This document shows, piece by piece, positions 37,676 to 46,459 of a stretch of 64,000 nucleotides of DNA. Under the pieces are notes generated by a model, which was not told the DNA's origin, ran no database searches, and saw nothing but the letters and a program-made list of their open reading frames with translations. How positions within the stretch are numbered: the stretch's first letter is position 1; each line of letters starts with the position of its first letter. Both the position numbers and the translations under genes were made by a program. The stretch is from CAHJXF01 sp038254545 (GTDB taxonomy: Bacteria; Pseudomonadota; Gammaproteobacteria; Burkholderiales; Burkholderiaceae_D): the NCBI GenBank assembly GCA_038254545.1, contig JBBSGB010000002.1, positions 97,255-161,254 on the forward strand, read 5' to 3'.

Positions 37676-37717
37676 ACGGCCCGCACGGCGCAACAACCGG
37701 GCGGGCCGTACGTTTTG
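37676..37717 (+). terminator. Rho-independent terminator after the peroxidase gene
   Basis: Perfect 9-bp arms ACGGCCCGC (37676-37684) and GCGGGCCGT (37701-37709) with a 16-base loop, followed by ACGTTTTG, a short T-run. It starts 25 bp after the peroxidase stop. Confidence 0.6.
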
Positions 37718-37816
37718 TGCGATCGGCCAAGGAAACCGATCGACGTGGCCACGCGTATAGCGCTTTGAGGCTCACCGCAGTGACGGACGGCGGGTCATCA
37801 ACGTGACGGAGGCGGC

Positions 37817-39202
37817 GTGGACATCGCGGTGATCGGTGCTGGCATTTCGGGGCTGTCGTGCGCATGGAGACTGCGTCGCGAAGGATGCGTCCCGTCGCAG
37901 CCGGACGTCCCGCCGAATGTCACGCTTTATGAAGCCAACGATCACGCCGGCGGCCATACCCACACCGTCGATGCCGAGGTCGACGGCATTCGCTATCCGG
38001 TCGATACCGGCTTCCTCGTTTTCAATCATCGGACTTATCCGCGCCTGGTCGCGCTGTTCGATGAACTCGGGGTGCAGACAGCGCCATCGGAGATGAGCTT
38101 CTCGGTCAAGCTCGCGGGCCGCGGCGCGCGGGCGATCGAATGGGCCGGAACCGATCTGAACAGCGTCTTCATCCAGCGTCGCAATCTTTTCGATCCGGGC
38201 TTCCTGCGCATGCTGGCCGATCTGCTGCGATTCAATCGCCAGACGATGGCGCTTGTGCAGAACGCCACGCGATACGGCCATCACGGTGCTATCGACACCT
38301 GGACGCTCGGCGAATTTCTCGACGCGCATCGCTATTCACGCGTGTTCCGCGATTGGTATCTGCTGCCGATGGCGGCCGCGATCTGGTCGTGCTCCACCGC
38401 GCAGATGCGCGAGTTTCCGCTCTCGACCTTCGTGCGGTTCTGCGCGAACCACGGCCTCCTGCAGATTGTCGATCGTCCCCAGTGGTACACGGTCAAAGGA
38501 GGCGCGCGCAACTATGTCGAGCGACTGCTGGCCGCGCTGCCGGATGTGCGCATCGGCGAGCCCGCGATCCGCGTTGCGCGCGTGCGCTTGAACGGCGTGA
38601 GCAAGGTCGCGGTGGTGAGTGGACGCGGTGCGGCCGAATGGACCACCGCGCTCTACGATCATGTGGTGCTGGCCTGCCACAGCGACCAGTCGCTCGCATT
38701 GCTCGAAGGCGCAGAGCGCGATGAGCGCGCGTTGCTGTCGGCGGTTCGCTACCAACCGAATCGCGCGATCCTCCACACTGACGCCAGCGTGCTGCCGTCG
38801 CGTCGCGGCGCATGGGCCGCATGGAACTACCAGTCCGACATCGGCTCGTTGGCGCCGGACGACCGCGCGGTCTGCGTGCACTACCTCATCAACAAGCTGC
38901 AGCCGGTTCCCTTCGAGCGCCCGGTCATCCTGTCTCTCAATCCGACGCGGCCGGTCGAGCCGGCCTCGATACTCGGCGAGTTCGAATACGCGCACCCGGT
39001 CTTCGATGGATGTGCGATCAATGCGCAGCGCCGGCTTCCCGACATCCAGGGACGCGGCAACGTGTGGTACTGCGGCGCGTGGACGGGTTATGGCTTCCAC
39101 GAAGACGGATTGAAGTCCGGCATCGAAGTGGCCGAGGCCATCCGGGCGCGCGGTTTCCGCAGCGACCAGCCAACCACATCGGAGGCTCGCCTTGCCGCTT
39201 GA
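37817..39202 (+). CDS. FAD-dependent oxidoreductase of the lipid-modification operon
   Basis: 461-residue flavoprotein of the amine-oxidase/desaturase fold. The GTG start follows a GGAGG site at 37808-37812. FAD motif: VIGAGISGLSCAWRL (about 4-18) and a second segment YEANDHAGGHTHTVDAEVD. PVDTGFLVFNHRTYPRL is typical of the group that accompanies cyclopropane-fatty-acid-synthase-like genes; a substrate-domain block is WYLLPMAAAIWSC. The C-terminal FAD contact is NVWYCGAWTGYGFHEDGL. The gene overlaps the DUF1365 gene by 11 bp. Relatives in Rhodobacter act on modified fatty acids; this substrate is inferred only. Confidence 0.88.
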   Translation: MDIAVIGAGISGLSCAWRLRREGCVPSQPDVPPNVTLYEANDHAGGHTHTVDAEVDGIRYPVDTGFLVFNHRTYPRLVALFDELGVQTAPSEMSFSVKLAGRGARAIEWAGTDLNSVFIQRRNLFDPGFLRMLADLLRFNRQTMALVQNATRYGHHGAIDTWTLGEFLDAHRYSRVFRDWYLLPMAAAIWSCSTAQMREFPLSTFVRFCANHGLLQIVDRPQWYTVKGGARNYVERLLAALPDVRIGEPAIRVARVRLNGVSKVAVVSGRGAAEWTTALYDHVVLACHSDQSLALLEGAERDERALLSAVRYQPNRAILHTDASVLPSRRGAWAAWNYQSDIGSLAPDDRAVCVHYLINKLQPVPFERPVILSLNPTRPVEPASILGEFEYAHPVFDGCAINAQRRLPDIQGRGNVWYCGAWTGYGFHEDGLKSGIEVAEAIRARGFRSDQPTTSEARLAA

Positions 39203-40085
39203 TCTCGCGCCCGCGCAGATCGCGTTCGGCGAAGTGCGGCATGCACGTCATCGGCCCACTGCGCATGCGTTTCGCTACCCGGCCTATTTCCTGCGCTTGC
39301 CGATGCGGCGTCTCGACGCGGCGCTTGCGGGACAGCGGCTGCTGTCGCACAACCGCTTCAACCTGATGTCGTTTCACGACGCGGATCACGGCGATCCGCG
39401 AGATTCGAACGTTGCAGTGGAGGTTGCCGCGAATATCGACGGCCGATCGCACGGCAGCGAACGTCTGCTCGCGTGGATCGCGCGCATCCTCGATGGCGAG
39501 GGCATCTCCGACGCACGCGGCGAGATCTGGCTGCATACCTTCCCGCGCGTGCTCGGCTATGCGTTCAAGCCGGTCAGCTTCTGGTTCTGCCATCGCGAAG
39601 ACGGCGCGCTGCGCGCGATCGTCTGCGAGATCAACAACACGTTCGGCGAGCGCCACTGCTATCTGCTCGCCCATCGCGACGGCCGCGCGATCGTCGACGG
39701 CGAAGAGCTCGCTGCGACCAAGGTGTTTCACGTTTCACCGTTCTGCACCACCTCGGGCGTCTATCGGTTTCGCTTCCTGAATGCGCGCAACCGCGCGGTC
39801 GCCCGCATCGAGTACGACGACGCGCACAACGACGCGCACGACGACCCATGCGACGTCGCAGCCGGCGGGGAGCATGACCGAACGGCAGGTCCATTGATCT
39901 CGACCAGCCTGTCGGGTGCCCTCGCACCTGTATCGAATCGCGCCCTGCTGTCCGCCTTCGTAAGCAGCCCCCTCTTTTCCTTCGGCGTGATCGCGCGCAT
40001 CCACTGGCAGGCGGTGCGTCTGTGGATCAAGCGCACGCCTCTCTTTTCCAAGCCGGCGCCGCCGACCGTCGAGGTTTCACGATGA
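39192..40085 (+). CDS. DUF1365 protein
   Basis: 297 residues, TTG start overlapping the previous gene by 11 bp. Typical DUF1365 features: IAFGEVRHARHRPTAHAFRY, then FNLMSFHDADHGDPRD, GEIWLHTFPRVLGYAFKPVS and FWFCHREDGALRAIVCEIN, then TFGERHCYLLAH and KVFHVSPFC. The C terminus has a moderately hydrophobic segment (SFGVIARIHWQAVRLWIKR). A poorly conserved insert (DDAHNDAHDDPCDVAAGGEH) sits near residue 215. The family always keeps company with FAD oxidoreductase and Cfa-like genes and is thought to aid fatty-acyl modification; the catalysis is unknown. It ends with ATGA overlap to the next gene. Confidence 0.88.
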   Translation: MPLDLAPAQIAFGEVRHARHRPTAHAFRYPAYFLRLPMRRLDAALAGQRLLSHNRFNLMSFHDADHGDPRDSNVAVEVAANIDGRSHGSERLLAWIARILDGEGISDARGEIWLHTFPRVLGYAFKPVSFWFCHREDGALRAIVCEINNTFGERHCYLLAHRDGRAIVDGEELAATKVFHVSPFCTTSGVYRFRFLNARNRAVARIEYDDAHNDAHDDPCDVAAGGEHDRTAGPLISTSLSGALAPVSNRALLSAFVSSPLFSFGVIARIHWQAVRLWIKRTPLFSKPAPPTVEVSR

Positions 40086-41392
40086 TGCGTTCCAGCTCCT
40101 CCATCGACGCGGGCGACAGCGTCAACCCGGTCAACCCCTTCGATCCGGGTCAGGGAACGGCGACCTTCGCCGATCACGGCTCTGCGACCATGCCGGCCTC
40201 CGCACGGCTGATCGTCAGGATGCTGCAGAAGCTGTCGATCGGCTCGCTGACGGTGCGCTTTCCCGATGGCCAATCGGTCCGCTTCGGCCAGGGCGCGCCG
40301 CATGCGGAGGTGGCGCTTTCCAACTGGAACGTATGCGATGCGGCCTTGAAGCGCGGCGACATCGGCTTTGGCGAAACCTACATCGCGGGAGACTGGACAA
40401 CCCCCGACCTGCTCGCATTGATGAACGTGATGGTTGCCAACCGCAACGCGATCGAGGCCGTCATCTACGGTTCGTGGTGGGGCCGCCTCCTGTACCGCGT
40501 TCGTCATCTGTTGCGGCGGAACACGCGCACCGGCAGCAAGAAGAACATCCACGCGCACTACGACATCGGCAACGATTTCTACAAGCTCTGGCTCGATGAC
40601 TCGATGACGTATTCGAGCGCGCTGTTCGGCGACCCGCGCGACGCAGCCGACGCCTGCGCGCGAACCGACTTCGAGGCGTTGCCGCTCGCGCAGGTTGCGA
40701 AGTACCAACGCATACTCGACGAGTTGCGCGTCGCACCGGGCGCAAGCATCCTCGAGATCGGCTGCGGCTGGGGCGGCTTTGCCGAGACCGCTGCGAAGCG
40801 CGACCTGTCGGTGACCGGCCTCACCCTCTCGAACGAGCAGCTCGTGCTTGCCGAGGAAAGGATACGCACCCGGCGCCTCGAGGATCGCGTCATGCTCAAG
40901 CTTTGCGACTATCGCGACATCGAAGGCAGCTACGACGGGATCGCATCGATCGAGATGTTCGAGGCGGTGGGGGAGACCTACTGGGAGAGCTATTTCGACT
41001 GCATCAAGCGCCTGCTCAAGCCGGAAGGCCGCGCGGCGATCCAGACGATCACCATCGCCGAGCATCTCTTTGCCGACTACCGTTGCAGCAGCGACTTCAT
41101 CCAGCAATACATTTTTCCGGGCGGCATGCTGCCGTCGCCATCGGCCTTTCGCAAAGCCGCGCAGGCTGCGGGTCTTCGCGTCGTCGAAGAACATGCGTTC
41201 GGGCAGGACTACGCGCGCACCCTGGCCGCGTGGTTCGTGCGCTTCGTCGAGCACGAGCGCGCGGTGCGCGATGGCGGTTTCGACACGGCCTTCATCCGGA
41301 CCTGGAGTTTCTATCTCGCCTATTGCGCGGCTGCATTTCGCTATCGCAATACCGATGTCGTCCAGTTCACGCTCGAGCATGCGGCGTTGTGA
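40082..41392 (+). CDS. cfa: cyclopropane-fatty-acyl-phospholipid synthase-like methyltransferase
   Basis: 436-residue SAM-dependent methyltransferase. Starts at the ATG that overlaps the DUF1365 stop (ATGA). An N-terminal ~120-residue extension (lipid-binding-like, SIGSLTVRFPDGQSVRFG) precedes a linker and the core: KKNIHAHYDIGNDFYKLWLD, MTYSSALF, ILEIGCGWGGFAETAA (SAM motif), IASIEMFEAVGETYWESYFD and FIQQYIFPGGMLPSPSAF, all Cfa hallmarks. It adds a methylene to double bonds of membrane phospholipid acyl chains, or a methyl in related enzymes. The operon context with the FAD oxidoreductase and DUF1365 suggests a variant product. Confidence 0.9.
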   Translation: MMRSSSSIDAGDSVNPVNPFDPGQGTATFADHGSATMPASARLIVRMLQKLSIGSLTVRFPDGQSVRFGQGAPHAEVALSNWNVCDAALKRGDIGFGETYIAGDWTTPDLLALMNVMVANRNAIEAVIYGSWWGRLLYRVRHLLRRNTRTGSKKNIHAHYDIGNDFYKLWLDDSMTYSSALFGDPRDAADACARTDFEALPLAQVAKYQRILDELRVAPGASILEIGCGWGGFAETAAKRDLSVTGLTLSNEQLVLAEERIRTRRLEDRVMLKLCDYRDIEGSYDGIASIEMFEAVGETYWESYFDCIKRLLKPEGRAAIQTITIAEHLFADYRCSSDFIQQYIFPGGMLPSPSAFRKAAQAAGLRVVEEHAFGQDYARTLAAWFVRFVEHERAVRDGGFDTAFIRTWSFYLAYCAAAFRYRNTDVVQFTLEHAAL

Positions 41393-41563
41393 CGGCACAA
41401 CCGGCGGCCCGATTGCGCAAACTTGCAGTAGAGGTGACATACTCATGGCGCACTTTCGACGCGCACGACGGTCATATCCAGGTACGACCGATCACTTCGT
41501 TAAATTCGACAAGGCGTTTGTGACCCGGGCGGCGAGCCCACGAGCCGCAGACGTTTGCCCATC

Positions 41564-42502
41564 ATGATCTATCCGGAATTGTTCAAATCTCTCGAGGCCG
41601 TTCGCTGGCAGATGTCGAAAGACGTGCCATGGGACGAGTTCGAGGCGTCCAAGCTCACCGACGAGCAGGCGCAGACGGTGAAGATGAACGCCATCACCGA
41701 GTGGTCCGCGCTGCCCGCGACCGAGATGTTCCTTCGCGACAACCAGCACGACAGCGACTTCTCGGCCTTTATGTCGGTGTGGTTCTACGAAGAGCAGAAG
41801 CACGCGCTGGTGCTGATGGAATACCTGCGGCGCTTCAAGCCCGAGCTCGTTCCGACGGAGGCGGAGTTGCACGCGGTGCGTTTCCAGTTCGACCCGGCGC
41901 CCGCGATGGAAACGCTGATGCTGCATTTCTGCGGCGAGATTCGCCTGAACCACTGGTACCGGCGCGCGTCCGAGTGGCATACCGAGCCCGTCATCAAGCA
42001 CATCTACAAGCTGATCTCGCAGGACGAGGCGCGCCACGGCGGCGCCTATCTGCGCTACATGAAGAAGGCGCTGGTCGATCTGGGCGATACCGCGCGCGCG
42101 GCCTTCGCGAAGATCGGCGTGCTGATGGCCTCGGCGCGTCGAACAGACAAGCCCTTGCATCCGACCAGCCTGCACGTCAACGAGGCGCTGTTTCCGAACG
42201 ACACGGTGCAGTCGCGTCTGCCCGATCCCGAATGGCTCGAGCACTGGCTCGATACGCAGATTCGTTTCGACAAGGAGTGGGAGACCAAGGTCGTGGACCG
42301 GATTCTTCACAATCTTTCGCTGCTGTTCGAGCGCACCTTCAATTCGGTGCAGGATCTCAATCGTTATCGCAAGGAAGTGACCGCGCGCGTCGCGGCCGCC
42401 GCCGCAGCAGCTGCGGCGAGTGCAGCGAGTGTCGCGAGCGTGGCCGCGCAAGCCTTTCCGTCGTCAGCCAACGGCGAGCGCCCGGCCGGCAACGCGGCGT
42501 GA
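41564..42502 (+). CDS. di-iron ferritin-like protein, acyl-ACP desaturase-related fold
   Basis: 312 residues. A four-helix-bundle di-iron core is visible: a first Glu helix (AITEWSALPATEMFLRDNQ), VWFYEEQKHALVLMEYL with an EEQKH set (EExxH), and LISQDEARHGGAYLRYMKKA with EARH (ExxRH), plus GEIRLNHWYRRASEWHTEP between. It resembles the acyl-ACP desaturase/ferritin-like group rather than ferritin itself. The C-terminal ~70 residues (LFPNDTVQSRLPDPEWLEHW onward) end in an Ala-rich tail. It lies 171 bp after the Cfa-like operon on the same strand, so it may act on the same lipids. No signal peptide. Confidence 0.82.
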   Translation: MIYPELFKSLEAVRWQMSKDVPWDEFEASKLTDEQAQTVKMNAITEWSALPATEMFLRDNQHDSDFSAFMSVWFYEEQKHALVLMEYLRRFKPELVPTEAELHAVRFQFDPAPAMETLMLHFCGEIRLNHWYRRASEWHTEPVIKHIYKLISQDEARHGGAYLRYMKKALVDLGDTARAAFAKIGVLMASARRTDKPLHPTSLHVNEALFPNDTVQSRLPDPEWLEHWLDTQIRFDKEWETKVVDRILHNLSLLFERTFNSVQDLNRYRKEVTARVAAAAAAAAASAASVASVAAQAFPSSANGERPAGNAA

Positions 42503-42547
42503 CAGGGCCGTGTGCGTGGCTGCAAGGCGTAGCTTCGCCGCCGCCCG

Positions 42548-43054
42548 ATGACCACTGAGCTGACCCTTCGCTTCATCCGCAAGATCGTCGGCAGCGACGA
42601 CCTGCATGCGCGTATCGCAGTGCTGCCGCGCCCGCTGATCTTCACCAACGGCGTTTTCGATGTCCTGCATCGAGGCCATGTGACGGTGCTTGCACAGGCG
42701 CGCGCACTCGGCGCCTCGCTGGTGGTGGGCGTCAACGGCGATGCATCGGTCAAGCGCCTGGGCAAGGGCGAGGATCGGCCGATCAATGTCGAAGACGATC
42801 GCATCGCGCTCGTCGCAGCGCTCGAGTCCGTCGATCTGGTCACGCGCTTCGACGAGGACACACCCTACGAATTGATCGAAGCGATCCGTCCCGACGTGAT
42901 CGTCAAGGGCGGCGACTACGACATGGAGTCTCTCGCCGAGTCGCGCCTGGTGCACACCTGGGGGGGAAGCGCGGTTGCGATCCCGTTCGTGCACGCGCGC
43001 TCGACCAGCGCGATGCTGGCACGCATACGCGCGGCGGAATCGAGGACATCCTGA
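42548..43054 (+). CDS. rfaE2: D-glycero-beta-D-manno-heptose 1-phosphate adenylyltransferase
   Basis: 168-residue stand-alone form of the HldE C-terminal domain, which adenylates heptose-1-phosphate to make ADP-heptose for lipopolysaccharide core. The nucleotidyltransferase signature is intact: IFTNGVFDVLHRGHVTVL with GHV in the HxGH class, then VVGVNGDASVKRLGKG with GEDRPIN following, DEDTPYELIEAIRPDVIVKG and FVHARSTSAMLARI. Length equals that of the monofunctional enzyme. It ends 2 bp before the asparaginase gene; the two are probably co-transcribed though functionally unrelated. Confidence 0.93.
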   Translation: MTTELTLRFIRKIVGSDDLHARIAVLPRPLIFTNGVFDVLHRGHVTVLAQARALGASLVVGVNGDASVKRLGKGEDRPINVEDDRIALVAALESVDLVTRFDEDTPYELIEAIRPDVIVKGGDYDMESLAESRLVHTWGGSAVAIPFVHARSTSAMLARIRAAESRTS

Positions 43055-43056
43055 CG

Positions 43057-44184
43057 ATGAATGCGGAACCGCTGGTCGTCACCAGCCGCGAGGTCGCGTC
43101 CGAGTTCAGGTCGATGACCGGGCAGGAGGGCGCAGACCACGCATCGCGTGCGATCAGCGGCGGCATCGAGAACGTGCATCACGGCTCGATCGCCGTCGTT
43201 TCCGCCGACGGTGCGCTCATGCATTTCGCCGGCGACCCCGACTATCTGACATTCACGCGCTCGACCTTGAAGCCGCTCCAGGCCTTGCCCTTCGTTGGCG
43301 AGGGCGGGCCCGCCCATTTTGGTTGGGGCGCGCGCGAAGTCGCGCTGATGTGCGCGAGTCATTCGGGCGAAGGCATGCATACCGGGATCGTGGCTGGCAT
43401 GCTCGAGACCTCGGGCAACGACGAGTCGCAACTGCGGTGCGGCTGTCATGTGCCGGGCTGGTACGCGGCGCTCGATCGGACGCCGCCTGAAGGCGCGAAG
43501 TTCACCGCGATCCAGCACAACTGTTCGGGCAAGCACGCGGGCTTCCTTGCGTCGTGCCGGTTGCACGGCGAGCCGGTCGAGGACTATCTCGATCCGACTT
43601 CGCCGGTGCAGCGGCGCGTCGTATCGGCAGTCGCGCAGATGACCGGGCTGGCCGAGAGCGCGCTTGCGACCGGGACCGACGGTTGTTCGGCCCCCAACTA
43701 TGCGATGCCACTTTCGCGGCTTGCGCTCGCCTTTGCGCGCATCGCGCAAGGGAAGTCGGCGGGACGCGAAGTCGGCGCAATGCGCGATGCGCTCGGCGTG
43801 GTGTTCGATGCGATGACCGGCCACCCCGAACTCGTGTCGGGCACCGCGCGTAGCGACCAGGCCTTGATGTCGTTCGCACCGGGTGACTGGGTCACCAAGA
43901 TCGGCGCCGACGGGGCGCAGGCGATCGGCATCCGGACGGCTGGCATCGGTATCGCGATCAAGATCGCCGATGGAAATCGCGATGCCCTGTACAGCGCGGT
44001 CATCGAAACACTGCGGCAACTCGGCTTGTTCAGTGGCACCGTCGACGACCCGGGCAACGCGTTCGATGGCGCGTCGGACGGGGTACCGAAATCCCTCGCG
44101 CGCTGGCGCGGCCCCACATTGCGCAATGCTCGGGGCCTCACGACAGGGCGCATGTCGGCACGATTTAAACTGCGGGCTGCATAG
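43057..44184 (+). CDS. asparaginase, rhizobial AsnII-like family
   Basis: 375 residues of the asparaginase_II family (unrelated to E. coli AnsA/B). Signatures: LKPLQALPFVGEGGPAHFGW, MCASHSGEGMHTGIVAGMLE, QHNCSGKHAGFLASCRLHGE, TGTDGCSAPNYAMPLSRLAL and GVVFDAMTGHPELVSGTARS. It hydrolyses asparagine to aspartate and ammonia in the cytoplasm. Its start is 2 bp after the rfaE2 stop, which is an unusual partnership. Confidence 0.9.
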   Translation: MNAEPLVVTSREVASEFRSMTGQEGADHASRAISGGIENVHHGSIAVVSADGALMHFAGDPDYLTFTRSTLKPLQALPFVGEGGPAHFGWGAREVALMCASHSGEGMHTGIVAGMLETSGNDESQLRCGCHVPGWYAALDRTPPEGAKFTAIQHNCSGKHAGFLASCRLHGEPVEDYLDPTSPVQRRVVSAVAQMTGLAESALATGTDGCSAPNYAMPLSRLALAFARIAQGKSAGREVGAMRDALGVVFDAMTGHPELVSGTARSDQALMSFAPGDWVTKIGADGAQAIGIRTAGIGIAIKIADGNRDALYSAVIETLRQLGLFSGTVDDPGNAFDGASDGVPKSLARWRGPTLRNARGLTTGRMSARFKLRAA

Positions 44185-44240
44185 GTCTTGCCCGGCCGCG
44201 CCGTTTTGGCCGCAATTCATTCATCGACGAGGGATCTCCG

Positions 44241-45329
44241 ATGATCGACGTCATCGATCTTTTCAACGTCTGTCTCTACATTCAGGACCATCTCGAGGCC
44301 GACCTCTCGCTGCTTTTTTTCGCGAGAACCGTCGGGCTGTCGCGCTTTCGTTTTCACCGCGTCTTTAAGGCGTGGCGGGGAGAAACCCTGCACGAATTTG
44401 TGACGCGCATGCGCATGGAACGCGCGGCTTTCGAGCTCAGCTATCCGCTTCCCCGATCGAGCAAGAGGAGCATCAAGACGATTGCGTTCGCATCCGGCTA
44501 CAAAAGCCTGTCGTCGTTCTCGCACGCATTCTCGGCGTATGCGAGCCTGTCGCCACGCGAGTTCCGCAATCGCGCCTTGCGTGCACGACCGGTCGCGCGC
44601 CCGAACGAAGGCGGCGCCGCATCGCTCGGTCGCTTCTCGATTGCGGTTCGCGAAGAGCCCGCTCACGAGATCGCGCTGTTCGACCCCGTTACCCGCGCGG
44701 GCAATGCGATGGGCCCCGCGGGTCGCGCGGCATTTCGAGAGTCCGCGTGGCGAGACAGTGATTTTTATGGCCTCGAGCTGCTGCCCAATCTGTTTGTTCG
44801 ATCGCGATGCGATCGCGCGCTGTCGGAACGATCGGCGCCGATGAGTTGCGTGGGCGTGCACATCGACGACTGGCGCCAGGCGGTGAAAGACAAGAGGCGC
44901 GGCGCGCCCGCCTATGCACCCAGGACGACCATCAAGCTCGATGCCGGTCGCCATGCGGTCCTCCAAGGACATGGTTCGATCGCCTCGATATACCGTGCCT
45001 GGCGCCGCGGGTTCGATGACTGGCTCGCGATCACCGGTGAATGTCCGCGGCCCGGGCGGATCTATATGCGCTTCGTACGGCCCGAGGACGATGAGGGGTC
45101 GAGGTCCGACGCACGATCCGATCCGTATCTGAAGCCGCAACTCGCGTTCACGCTCTATATCCCTCTCGAAGAGCGGCCCGCAGCGGCGCGTGGAGGGAGA
45201 AGCGCACATCGGAAGGAAAAGCGGGCCGCGAGCGAACTTACGCCGAATTCGTCTGAACCGATCGGCCCTTCGACGCGTCCAACCAGCGACATCATCACGA
45301 GTCAGCCTGCGATGCCGACCCGAGACTAG
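44241..45329 (+). CDS. AraC-family regulator with GyrI-like C-terminal domain (first of a tandem pair)
   Basis: 362 residues. Two AraC-type HTHs fill about 10-115: LSLLFFARTVGLSRFRFHRV with FKAWRGETLHEFVTRMRME, then IKTIAFASGYKSLSSFSHAF and SLSPREFRNR. The remainder (about 135-330) is a GyrI/BmrR-like effector domain with DFYGLELLPNLFVR and HAVLQGHGSIASIYRAW. Proteins like this bind small hydrophobic ligands and act as drug or stress sensors. The low-complexity end (about 315-362) is basic and Ser/Thr-rich. GAGGGA precedes the ATG. A related gene follows 155 bp on. Confidence 0.88.
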   Translation: MIDVIDLFNVCLYIQDHLEADLSLLFFARTVGLSRFRFHRVFKAWRGETLHEFVTRMRMERAAFELSYPLPRSSKRSIKTIAFASGYKSLSSFSHAFSAYASLSPREFRNRALRARPVARPNEGGAASLGRFSIAVREEPAHEIALFDPVTRAGNAMGPAGRAAFRESAWRDSDFYGLELLPNLFVRSRCDRALSERSAPMSCVGVHIDDWRQAVKDKRRGAPAYAPRTTIKLDAGRHAVLQGHGSIASIYRAWRRGFDDWLAITGECPRPGRIYMRFVRPEDDEGSRSDARSDPYLKPQLAFTLYIPLEERPAAARGGRSAHRKEKRAASELTPNSSEPIGPSTRPTSDIITSQPAMPTRD

Positions 45330-45484
45330 TTTCCGGGTCGTCGCAGAAGTACTGGAGGACTTACTCGTCGCGGGCCCCGACGGGGCACCGGACTTTCATG
45401 CATCGGCAGCGTCCGAGCATCGTCGTACACGAACAAAATCCGATAGAGACCGTTCGTTCAGTTGGGAGGAGAAGGAATAGATCT

Positions 45485-46438
45485 ATGGTCGTGCAATCGC
45501 ACCTCCTCAGTTTGTCGGCGTATATCGATCAGAATCTCGAGAAGGATTTGCCGTTATCGAATCTGGCGAAGCGCGTAGGCCTTTCACCCTTTCACTTTCA
45601 TCGAAAGTTCGGCGCCTACTTCGGTGAGAGCCTGCATCAACACATCAAGCGCCTGCGGCTGGAGCGTGCGGCGTTCGAGTTGACCTATGGCACGAGGCCG
45701 GTGCGCGAGATAGCGCTCGCGTCGGGCTACAAGACGGTGTCGGCCTTCTCCCACGCGTTCTCGGGATTCGCCGGCGAATCGCCCACGCGCTACCGCAACC
45801 ACAAGCGGCTCAGCGGCGCCGCCAACGGTAGCGCGCGGAAGCACGACGCGCCGCCCGCCCAGCCTTCGGACGCTGCGACCAGACCTGCGTGGATCGGTGA
45901 GCTTGCGCCGCAGCGGTTGGCGTTCGTGCGGGCCGCGGGTCACGGGCACGGCGCCCAAGCTTCGGTGCGCGAGGCGGTGAGCGCGATCGTCGCGATTGTC
46001 GAACCGTCATCGACGATCGAAATGGCCGTCGGGCGCGGCGCTCACGGTGCGAGGACGTCGAACTTCGATGAGGACAGGTCTTTGGATCAGAAGTCGGTGC
46101 GGCCCATCGAGTTCGTTGCATCGACCACCGATTTCTACGGCATCGTCAACGGCGGCAATTTTCGTATCGACGTTGGTGTCGATGTCGATCGTGTGCCGCC
46201 CGATCGCGAGAAAACGCTCGGCATGCAGACCTTGCCGGGGGGTCGCTATGCGCGCTTCGATTTCGTCTGTACGCCCGCCGAGTTGATCGGACTCTGCTAT
46301 CGCGCTGCGACGCGCGGATGGCGAGGCGCCTCCGATCACGCGCGTACCACGGCGCACTTCGTACGCTTCATGCTGCCCGAACAAGACGCGGAAGGCGATC
46401 GCAGAAGCTACCGTTTCTTCATGCCGCTGACCGACTGA
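45485..46438 (+). CDS. AraC-family regulator with GyrI-like C-terminal domain (second of a tandem pair)
   Basis: 317 residues, same layout as the preceding gene. HTH pair at about 12-110: LPLSNLAKRVGLSPFHFHRK with FGAYFGESLHQHIKRLRLE, then REIALASGYKTVSAFSHAFS and GESPTRYRNH. The C-terminal half (about 145-317) is GyrI-like: LAPQRLAFVRAAGHG, TDFYGIVNGGNFRIDVGVDV, LPGGRYARFDFVCTPAELIG. The ATG at 45485 is chosen for its GGAGG (about 45463) and for the domain start; an upstream in-frame start at 45398 is poorer. Similarity to its neighbour suggests an old duplication with divergence in the ligand domain. Confidence 0.88.
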   Translation: MVVQSHLLSLSAYIDQNLEKDLPLSNLAKRVGLSPFHFHRKFGAYFGESLHQHIKRLRLERAAFELTYGTRPVREIALASGYKTVSAFSHAFSGFAGESPTRYRNHKRLSGAANGSARKHDAPPAQPSDAATRPAWIGELAPQRLAFVRAAGHGHGAQASVREAVSAIVAIVEPSSTIEMAVGRGAHGARTSNFDEDRSLDQKSVRPIEFVASTTDFYGIVNGGNFRIDVGVDVDRVPPDREKTLGMQTLPGGRYARFDFVCTPAELIGLCYRAATRGWRGASDHARTTAHFVRFMLPEQDAEGDRRSYRFFMPLTD

Positions 46439-46459
46439 CCGGCGCGATCCAACAGGAAT

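Noticed and set aside
39804..39870. His/Asp-rich insert in DUF1365 as a possible metal-binding site
   Set aside because: Looks like low-complexity expansion (DDAHNDAHDD); no evidence of a conserved metal site.
42394..42470. Ala-coding repeat near the 3' end of the di-iron protein gene
   Set aside because: Simple alanine-rich tail, GC-biased; no regular DNA repeat unit.
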